Assembly (NCBI GenBank): GCA_027084145.1 | Contig: JALWLM010000406.1 | Span: 1 to 9,717 of the forward strand | Origin: Crocinitomicaceae bacterium | Lineage (GTDB): Bacteria; Bacteroidota; Bacteroidia; Flavobacteriales_D; Crocinitomicaceae | DNA length: 9,717 nt | Direction of reading: 5' to 3' | Shown: positions 1 to 5,020 of the stretch, piece by piece | How positions within the stretch are numbered: the stretch's first letter is position 1 | How the letters are laid out: each line of letters opens with the position of its first letter | Position numbers and translations under genes: made by a program | Notes under the pieces: generated by a model | What the model saw: the letters and a program-made list of their open reading frames with translations, nothing else | What the model was told of the DNA's origin: nothing | The model's database searches: none

Positions 1-446
1 GGGATGGAGACACCATCTATTTCCCTGTGTTCGACAGAAGACATAACGTCAACTTAGTTGTAACTTATATCCTCGGAAAGAAAAAAGATTTTGAATTTAG
101 TGCGAGATGGAATTATGGTTCGGGACTACCATTTACTCCAACAGCCGGATATTATGAAAACATTACGTTCTCCGGAGGTGTCGATACGGATATTACTACC
201 GAAAATGCTAATGAAGTAACAACGATTCTAGGTTCTTTTAACAGTGCGCGTTTAACAGATTATCACCGGTTAGACCTTACCCTAAAAAAACGATTTACAT
301 TTAAAAATAATGCTCTATTAGAATTAGTTGCATCTATAACAAATGCATACAATCGAAAAAACATATTTTATGTAAACAGGGTTACCGGAGAGCAAATTTA
401 TCAATTCCCCATTTTACCAAGTTTTGGATTGAGTTATAAATTTTAA
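1..446 (+). CDS. TonB-dependent receptor, C-terminal beta-barrel fragment (partial)
   Basis: This is the end of an outer-membrane TonB-dependent receptor, a family that imports large or scarce ligands using energy from TonB. The reading frame is open from base 3 to the stop at 444-446 and no start is present, so the gene begins outside the window; a GTG at 27 is an internal Val codon, not a start. Visible features are the barrel-strand signature FDRRHNVN, alternating polar and aromatic strands, the stretch DYHRLDLTLKKRF, the stretch NAYNRKNIFY, and a terminal Phe (SFGLSYKF) typical of BAM-inserted barrels. These late-barrel motifs are common in Bacteroidota receptors. The ligand cannot be told, because the plug domain and most of the barrel are missing. 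No terminator is seen between its stop and the rpsP promoter 31 bases later. Confidence 0.85.
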   Translation, partial: DGDTIYFPVFDRRHNVNLVVTYILGKKKDFEFSARWNYGSGLPFTPTAGYYENITFSGGVDTDITTENANEVTTILGSFNSARLTDYHRLDLTLKKRFTFKNNALLELVASITNAYNRKNIFYVNRVTGEQIYQFPILPSFGLSYKF

Positions 447-477
447 GAACTTAATACACAATATTTAAAAAAAACAT

Positions 478-485
478 TATCTTTG
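478..485 (+). promoter_or_regulatory. Bacteroidota-type -7 promoter element for rpsP operon
   Basis: The octamer TATCTTTG matches the Bacteroidota -7 consensus TAnnTTTG exactly. It lies 75 bases before the rpsP start codon and 31 bases after the upstream receptor gene. A convincing -33 TTTG partner is not visible; only a weak TTAAT lies at about the right distance (451-455). Transcription would start near 490, giving a leader of about 70 bases. Confidence 0.6.
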
Positions 486-490
486 CGCTC

Positions 491-542
491 CTGTCTCGGG
501 AAGGCAGAATAAATAAATTTATAAACCGAGGTTTCGTACCTC
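491..542 (+). promoter_or_regulatory. Structured 5' leader of rpsP (candidate ribosomal-protein leader)
   Basis: Two hairpins lie between the promoter and rpsP. The first pairs 491-496 with 502-507 (CTGTCT with AGGCAG, one G-U pair) around the loop CGGGA. The second pairs 528-532 with 538-542 (GAGGT with ACCTC) around TTCGT and ends 18 bases before the ATG. In addition, 495-499 (CTCGG) is exactly complementary to 526-530 (CCGAG), so the two hairpins can be replaced by a long-range pairing, or joined by a short pseudoknot through the first loop. This layout suits an autoregulatory leader sensed by bS16. I recall that a flavobacterial S16 leader motif has been predicted computationally, but I cannot confirm that this sequence matches it. 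Confidence 0.45.
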
Positions 543-560
543 AAATATAATTGAAAGATT

Positions 561-1109
561 ATGGCAACTAGAATTAGATTGCAAAGACACGGAAAAAAGG
601 GAAAACCTTTTTATCACATTGTAGCGGCAGACAGTAGAGCGCCAAGAGATGGTAAATTCATTGAAAAACTGGGAATTTACAATCCAAACACAAACCCTGC
701 AACTATCGAAATTAATTTTGATAGAGCATTGTACTGGTTACAAGTAGGAGCAGAGCCTACAAATACTGCAAGAGCAATCCTTTCTTACAAAGGAGTGATT
801 TATAAAAACCACCTAATTAAAGGTATTAAGAAAGGTGCTTTAACAGAAGAGCAAGTAGAAGAGAAGTTTTCGAAATGGCTAGAAGAAAAAGAAGCGAAAA
901 TCGAAGCGAAGAAAAAGGGATTATCTGAAGCTGAAGCAAAAGCTGCAGCAGAGAACAAAAAGAGAGAAGCTGAAATCGCAGCAGCTAAAGAAGCTGAAAT
1001 CGCAGCTAAAAATACTCCTGAGGCTCCAGAAGAAGATACAACTGAAGCAACTGAAGCTCCTCAAGAGGAAACACCAGAAAACACAGAAGAGACAAAGACT
1101 GAAGAATAA
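561..1109 (+). CDS. rpsP: 30S ribosomal protein bS16 with long charged C-terminal tail
   Basis: bS16 is a primary component of the 30S ribosomal subunit that binds 16S rRNA and helps its body domain fold. The N-terminal 80 or so residues are a clear bS16 core: MATRIRLQRHGKKGKPFYHI, then AADSRAPRDGKFIEKLGIYNP and the region around LQVGAEPTNTARAILSYKGV. The protein is 182 residues, about twice the roughly 80-90 residues of the Escherichia coli protein. Residues 81-150 of the extension are Ala/Glu/Lys-rich and probably helical, and include an eight-residue tandem repeat. The last 32 residues are a disordered-looking Glu/Thr/Pro tail with 13 acidic and one basic residue. Such extensions are, from memory, usual in Bacteroidota. 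The gene is first in an operon; its stop is one base before the rimM ATG. Confidence 0.97.
   Translation: MATRIRLQRHGKKGKPFYHIVAADSRAPRDGKFIEKLGIYNPNTNPATIEINFDRALYWLQVGAEPTNTARAILSYKGVIYKNHLIKGIKKGALTEEQVEEKFSKWLEEKEAKIEAKKKGLSEAEAKAAAENKKREAEIAAAKEAEIAAKNTPEAPEEDTTEATEAPQEETPENTEETKTEE
966..1010 (+). repeat. In-frame tandem repeat in the rpsP tail (24 + 21 bp)
   Basis: Two adjacent copies share the 17-base start GAAGCTGAAATCGCAGC, at 966-982 and 990-1006. The first unit is 24 bases (966-989, encoding EAEIAAAK) and the second is 21 bases (990-1010, encoding EAEIAAK), lacking one Ala codon. Near identity at the DNA level, including synonymous positions, suggests a recent slippage duplication in the helical extension of bS16. 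Confidence 0.8.
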
Positions 1110-1110
1110 T

Positions 1111-1641
1111 ATGAACAAGGAAAATTATTTCCTTCTTGGTAAAATTGCGAAACTTCACGGATATAAAGGTGAAGTTTCGCTGTTTTTAGACGTTACAAAT
1201 CCGGATGATTACACTTCTTTAGACGCTATTTTTATTGATATAAATAATCGTTTAGTTCCTTTTTTTATAGAATCTATCAAAAGAAAAAACAACACTTTTG
1301 TGTCTGTTAAATTAGAGGGAGTTGATTCAGAAAATGATGCCCGGCCATTACTTAAAAAAAATGTTTATCTTCCTGAAGAAATACTACCCAAACTTGAAGG
1401 GACTCACTTTTATGATCATGAAGTTATTGGTTTTACAGTCTTTGATCTAAAAGAAGGTCAGGTTGGAGAAATAAAAGATGTAATTGATTTTAAAACCAAT
1501 CCTTTACTACAAATTTATCAGGGAGAAAAAGAAATTTTGGTTCCCCTTATCGAAGGGCTCGTAAAGAAAATAGATAGAAATAAAAAAGAAATGCATATTG
1601 ACGCTCCGGAAGGATTAATTCAAATGTATTTAAATCTTTAA
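1111..1641 (+). CDS. rimM: Ribosome maturation factor RimM
   Basis: RimM binds bS19 on assembling 30S particles and is needed for efficient maturation of the 16S rRNA head. The 176 residues match the usual family length. The N-terminal RimM barrel carries the family signature GKIAKLHGYKGEV at residues 10-22. The C-terminal PRC-barrel (about 98-170) shows FYDHEVIGFTV, then GEIKDV, NPLLQIY, EILVPLIEGLV and a final PEGLI. It starts one base after the rpsP stop, so it is probably translated by coupling, and its stop codon overlaps the next start (TAATG). Codons 13-24 contain a terminator-like hairpin, listed separately. That element could set RimM well below bS16, the same imbalance known in the Escherichia coli rpsP operon, where it is achieved by translational silencing. 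Confidence 0.95.
   Translation: MNKENYFLLGKIAKLHGYKGEVSLFLDVTNPDDYTSLDAIFIDINNRLVPFFIESIKRKNNTFVSVKLEGVDSENDARPLLKKNVYLPEEILPKLEGTHFYDHEVIGFTVFDLKEGQVGEIKDVIDFKTNPLLQIYQGEKEILVPLIEGLVKKIDRNKKEMHIDAPEGLIQMYLNL
1147..1187 (+). terminator. Terminator-like hairpin inside the 5' end of rimM
   Basis: Bases 1147-1158 (GCGAAACTTCAC) are perfectly complementary to 1169-1180 (GTGAAGTTTCGC) around a 10-base loop, and the stem is followed by TGTTTTTA (1181-1188). A 12-bp uninterrupted stem plus a T-run is the form of an intrinsic terminator. The stem begins 36 bases inside rimM (codons 13-24) and 38 bases after rpsP ends. A plausible role is partial termination after rpsP, relieved when ribosomes translate rimM closely behind RNA polymerase. 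The arms encode part of the conserved HGxKGEV motif, so protein constraint explains some of the pairing but not all 12 pairs. Confidence 0.55.
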
Positions 1642-2351
1642 TGTCTTCCTTTCGTTTTAAATATTTCACAGTTCAACAAAAATATAACGCATTAAAAGTC
1701 GGCACAGACGCAATGCTTTTAGGCAGCTTTATCGATCCTTCCGGAAAAACAAAAGCTTTGGATGTCGGGACAGGAACAGGCGTGCTTTCATTAATGGTTG
1801 CACAAAAAAATAGGACCTTATCTATTGATGCAATAGAAATAGACCCTGTCAATTGTTTAGACTGCAGTGAAAACTTTAAAAATTCTCCTTGGAGTGACCA
1901 CTTAAAATTGATTAATGCAGACTTCTTCACCTTCTCTTTTAAAGAAAAGTACGACCTTATTTTTTCTAATCCTCCTTTTTACTCTGATTCACTTTTAAGT
2001 AATTCTCAAAGAGTTTCAAAGGCAAAACATACCGCTTTTTTTTCGATAGAACTCTTTTTTAAAAGAGTAACCGACCTTTTGACGGAAAATGGAGAAATTT
2101 ATTTAATTATTCCTTATGTCTCTGCCAAAGAATGGGAAACATATGCCCTCAATAATCATCTAACAATAACAAAAAAAGTTACTCTTTTCAGTAAAAAAGA
2201 AAGCAATCCAATAAGGCAAATTATCGTTTTTTCAAAAAAGAAAAATGATCATTTAACCCTACAATCATTTTTTGTAAGGAATCATGATGGGTCTTATTCT
2301 GATGAGTATAAAATCCTCACTAAAGATTTTCACGGAGTCGTTTTAAGATAA
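1641..2351 (+). CDS. trmN6: tRNA1(Val) (adenine(37)-N6)-methyltransferase
   Basis: This is a class I SAM-dependent methyltransferase of the TrmN6 (YfiC) family, which makes m6A at position 37 of tRNA1(Val), next to the anticodon. The N-terminus has the family hallmark FRFKYFTVQQ followed by ALKVGTDAMLLGSF (residues 4-30). The SAM-binding motif I is DVGTGTGVLSLM (41-52), the acidic motif II is IEIDP (65-69), and the catalytic motif IV is NPPF (110-113), typical of N6-adenine enzymes. At 236 residues it is of normal family length. Its ATG shares one base with the rimM stop, so translation is coupled. Its presence with rpsP and rimM makes the operon a unit for ribosome and tRNA maturation. A different adenine target within the family cannot be excluded from sequence alone. 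Confidence 0.88.
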   Translation: MSSFRFKYFTVQQKYNALKVGTDAMLLGSFIDPSGKTKALDVGTGTGVLSLMVAQKNRTLSIDAIEIDPVNCLDCSENFKNSPWSDHLKLINADFFTFSFKEKYDLIFSNPPFYSDSLLSNSQRVSKAKHTAFFSIELFFKRVTDLLTENGEIYLIIPYVSAKEWETYALNNHLTITKKVTLFSKKESNPIRQIIVFSKKKNDHLTLQSFFVRNHDGSYSDEYKILTKDFHGVVLR

Positions 2352-2425
2352 TGCCTTTACACAGCCTCCTCTATCAAAAATAACAGGACTGTTTCTGATA
2401 TTTTGTAATTTAAATCACACTATTC

Positions 2426-4870
2426 TTAATAAAGTGATGGATAACTTGAAGGGTCTGCTTCATGCATTATTTCATAAGCTTTCTCAACAATATCATCAAT
2501 ATTTGGTTTTGAAAAATAATCACCGTCGGAACTATATGCAGGACGATGATCTTTTGCACTTACAGTAACCGGGGCAGAATCCAAATAATAATATCCATTT
2601 TGCTTTACTAAAATTTGGTCAAGCATAAATGCTGTTGCTCCACTACTAACATCTTCATCTACAACTATTAATCGGTTGGTCTTTTTTAAAGACTCCGCTA
2701 TTTTATGATGAATATCAAACGGCAATAAGGTCTGCACATCAATCAATTCAACAGAAACCCCCAGCTGTTCTAATTCTTTCACTGCTAATTGACAAATATT
2801 AAATGTTGACCCGTAAGAAACCATTGTTAAATCTGTTCCCTCTCTTGTAATTTCAGGCACACCCAAAGGTTCTTTAAATTCTCCAATGTTATTAGGCATT
2901 GGTTCTTTAGTTCTATATCCATTTAAAGGCTCAACAACCAGTGCGGGTTCTTCCGCCTCTAACAATGTATTGTAAAAACCAGCTGCTTTTGTCATATTTC
3001 TTGGAACACAAACATGAATGCCTCTTACCGCATTGATAATCATTCCCATCGGTGAACCACTGTGCCAAATACCTTCTAGACGATGTCCCCTTGTGCTAAC
3101 GATCAACGGAGCTTTTTGTCCTCCTTTTGTTCTATATTGAACTGTTGCCAAATCATCAGACATTACCTGAAGCGCATAAAGTAAATAATCCAAATACTGA
3201 ATTTCAGCAATAGGTCTTAACCCTCTCATTGCCATACCGATTCCTTGCCCGACAATTGTACACTCTCTAATACCGGTGTCAGACACACGAAGCTTCCCGT
3301 ATTTTTCTTGAAGCCCTTCAAGTGTCTGATTAACCCCTCCTATTTTCCCCGCATCCTCTCCAAATATTAATGTGTGAGGTTTTTTTTCTAAAATTTTATC
3401 ATAATTTTCCCTCAATACAATTCTTCCGTCCACCATTTTAGGCTGTTCATCATAAACAGGAGCAACGGGCGTAACTTTAAGTGCAGAATCATCTCGCTCC
3501 GAATATAAAAAAGAGCTATATCTATCAAAATTTTTCTCTAATTGAGTCTGAATCCAATCTGATAATTTTTCTTTTGATGGTATTTGTTCATCTTTCACCA
3601 TTCGAAGGACTTTTCGCGTTGCAGTCATAACATCCCTTCGAGTAGGATTCATCTCTTTTTCTAACTCCTCTCTTACCTTTTGAATAAAGACGCTATTTGA
3701 ACTCTCTTTTACTACTTCTTCTATCAACCCTAATGCTTTACTTAAATCTTGCTTTATATCATTTGTAAAATCCTTCCAAGCTTCATTTTTTTGCTCACGA
3801 ACATATTTCTTTGCTTCAGCTTTAATCGCATCTAACTCCTCTTGATTTGCAATTTTATTCCCATTTACTTCATATCCGAGAATCCATTCTTCAAACTTAT
3901 TAATACAGTCATATTCAACCTCCCACTTTAATCTTTCTTCATCTTTATATCGCTCATGAGACCCACTGGTTGAGTGACCCTGTGGTTGGTTTACTTCTTT
4001 TACATGTACAAGAACAGGAACATGCTCTTCTCGTGATAAGCGAACTGCTTTTTCGTAAGTTTGACATAAATCGACATAGTCCCATCCCTTTGTGGTAAAT
4101 ATCTCATAACCCGGCTTGTCTTCTGTTCGTTGCATTCCTGAAAGTGCTTCAGAAATACTGTCTTTTGTTGTTTGATATTTTCTTTCCACGGAAATACCAT
4201 ATCCGTCATCCCAAACACTCATTACCATTGGAACTTGTAATACTCCCGCCGCATTAATTGCTTCCCAAAAAGGCCCCTCTGATGTCGATGCATCTCCTAT
4301 AGTTCCAAAAGCAACCTCATTCCCTTTGTCTGTAAATTTCTTAAATTGTTCTAAAGAAGATAGTTTTTCGTCTTTTCTATAAATTTTAGAAGCTAAAGCC
4401 AGCCCTATAAGACGTGGCATTTGACCTGCTGTAGGGGAAATATCTGGAGAACTGTTTTTTTGCTTCATCAAATTTTTCCAAGTACCATCCTCATTCAAAC
4501 TTCTCGTTGCAAAGTGCCCCCCCATCTGTCTTCCCCCTGATTGCGGTTCATACTTTAAATCTGTATGTGCGTATAATCCGGCAAAATATTGTTTTACCGT
4601 TAATTGACCTATGGCCATCATCAAGGTTTGATCACGATAGTACCCTGAACGGAAATCCCCATCTCTAAATTGTTTTGCCAAAGCAATTTGAGCAAGCTCT
4701 TTACCATCTCCAAAAATTCCAAACTTTGCTTTTCCGGTAAGCACTTCTCTTCTTCCCAATAAAGACGTTTCTCTGGAAATCAGTGCTAATTTAAAGTCAT
4801 CTAACACTTGTTTTTTAAATTCTTCGAATTGAAGTTCTTGTGCGCTGGAAATGGTTGATTCTTTAGACAT
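2426..4870 (-). CDS. Fused 2-oxoacid dehydrogenase E1 component, alpha plus beta (branched-chain type likely)
   Basis: E1 is the thiamine-diphosphate enzyme that decarboxylates a 2-oxoacid and passes the acyl group to lipoyl-E2. Here the alpha and beta subunits are one 814-residue chain. The alpha half (about 20-330) has the cofactor motif GDASTSEG (192-199) through VWDDGYGIS (219-227), and a GHSTS loop (298-302) resembling the HSTS loop of branched-chain E1 alpha. A helical, charged linker (about 365-475) follows. The beta half has GEDAGKIGGVNQT (504-516), DTGIRE (531-536), RPIAEIQYLDY (552-562) and HSGSP (603-607). A transketolase C-terminal domain (about 675-800) ends the chain. Unlike the usual GDG and NN, the cofactor motif reads GDA and WDD. 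E2 and E3 are not in the window. Substrate preference (branched-chain or pyruvate) is inferred only from the HSTS loop. Confidence 0.9.
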   Translation of the reverse strand: MSKESTISSAQELQFEEFKKQVLDDFKLALISRETSLLGRREVLTGKAKFGIFGDGKELAQIALAKQFRDGDFRSGYYRDQTLMMAIGQLTVKQYFAGLYAHTDLKYEPQSGGRQMGGHFATRSLNEDGTWKNLMKQKNSSPDISPTAGQMPRLIGLALASKIYRKDEKLSSLEQFKKFTDKGNEVAFGTIGDASTSEGPFWEAINAAGVLQVPMVMSVWDDGYGISVERKYQTTKDSISEALSGMQRTEDKPGYEIFTTKGWDYVDLCQTYEKAVRLSREEHVPVLVHVKEVNQPQGHSTSGSHERYKDEERLKWEVEYDCINKFEEWILGYEVNGNKIANQEELDAIKAEAKKYVREQKNEAWKDFTNDIKQDLSKALGLIEEVVKESSNSVFIQKVREELEKEMNPTRRDVMTATRKVLRMVKDEQIPSKEKLSDWIQTQLEKNFDRYSSFLYSERDDSALKVTPVAPVYDEQPKMVDGRIVLRENYDKILEKKPHTLIFGEDAGKIGGVNQTLEGLQEKYGKLRVSDTGIRECTIVGQGIGMAMRGLRPIAEIQYLDYLLYALQVMSDDLATVQYRTKGGQKAPLIVSTRGHRLEGIWHSGSPMGMIINAVRGIHVCVPRNMTKAAGFYNTLLEAEEPALVVEPLNGYRTKEPMPNNIGEFKEPLGVPEITREGTDLTMVSYGSTFNICQLAVKELEQLGVSVELIDVQTLLPFDIHHKIAESLKKTNRLIVVDEDVSSGATAFMLDQILVKQNGYYYLDSAPVTVSAKDHRPAYSSDGDYFSKPNIDDIVEKAYEIMHEADPSSYPSLY

Positions 4871-4890
4871 AAAACACTTTTTTAGAGTTG

Positions 4891-4898
4891 CAAATGTA
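4891..4898 (-). promoter_or_regulatory. Bacteroidota-type -7 promoter element for the E1 gene
   Basis: On the minus strand this reads TACATTTG, an exact match to TAnnTTTG, 20 bases before the E1 start codon. A T-rich stretch lies about 20 bases further upstream, but no clear TTTG is present at -33. The resulting leader would be very short (about 10-15 bases), A-rich and without a Shine-Dalgarno sequence. Confidence 0.55.
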
Positions 4899-4985
4899 CG
4901 GTTTTAAGCCCAATTTTAAAAGAAAACACGGAAATAAAATATCAAGAATAGTCGTGATTTATTTTCCTTATATTATCAACTTTAT

Positions 4986-4992
4986 TATCTTG
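4986..4992 (+). promoter_or_regulatory. Possible -7 promoter element for the T9SS-secreted protein
   Basis: TATCTTG resembles TAnnTTTG but is one T short. It lies 28 bases before the start codon at 5021 and is the best candidate in the 150-base divergent region between the E1 gene and this gene. No strong -33 element is visible, so the call is weak. Confidence 0.3.
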
Positions 4993-5020
4993 CAATATGA
5001 TTTTTTCAGCATCATAAACT

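Noticed and set aside
27..446. Reading the first gene as a complete 139-residue protein starting at GTG 27
   Set aside because: The frame stays open to the window edge and the upstream residues continue the receptor barrel, so this is a truncated view of a longer gene.
921..1118. Minus-strand open frame opposite the rpsP tail
   Set aside because: Its Ser/Phe/Cys-rich product is the mirror of Glu/Lys/Ala codons in the bS16 extension; it is a shadow frame.
2051..2068. Inverted repeat ACTCTTTT/AAAAGAGT inside trmN6
   Set aside because: It is AT-rich with a two-base loop, lies in mid-gene and is expected by chance in such A/T-run-rich coding sequence.
2375..2405. Possible bidirectional terminator between the convergent trmN6 and E1 genes
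   Set aside because: The inner stem is only four A/T-rich pairs (AACA with TGTT) and the outer AAAAT/ATTTT pairing needs a five-base one-sided loop. It is the best candidate in this 74-base gap but too weak to call.
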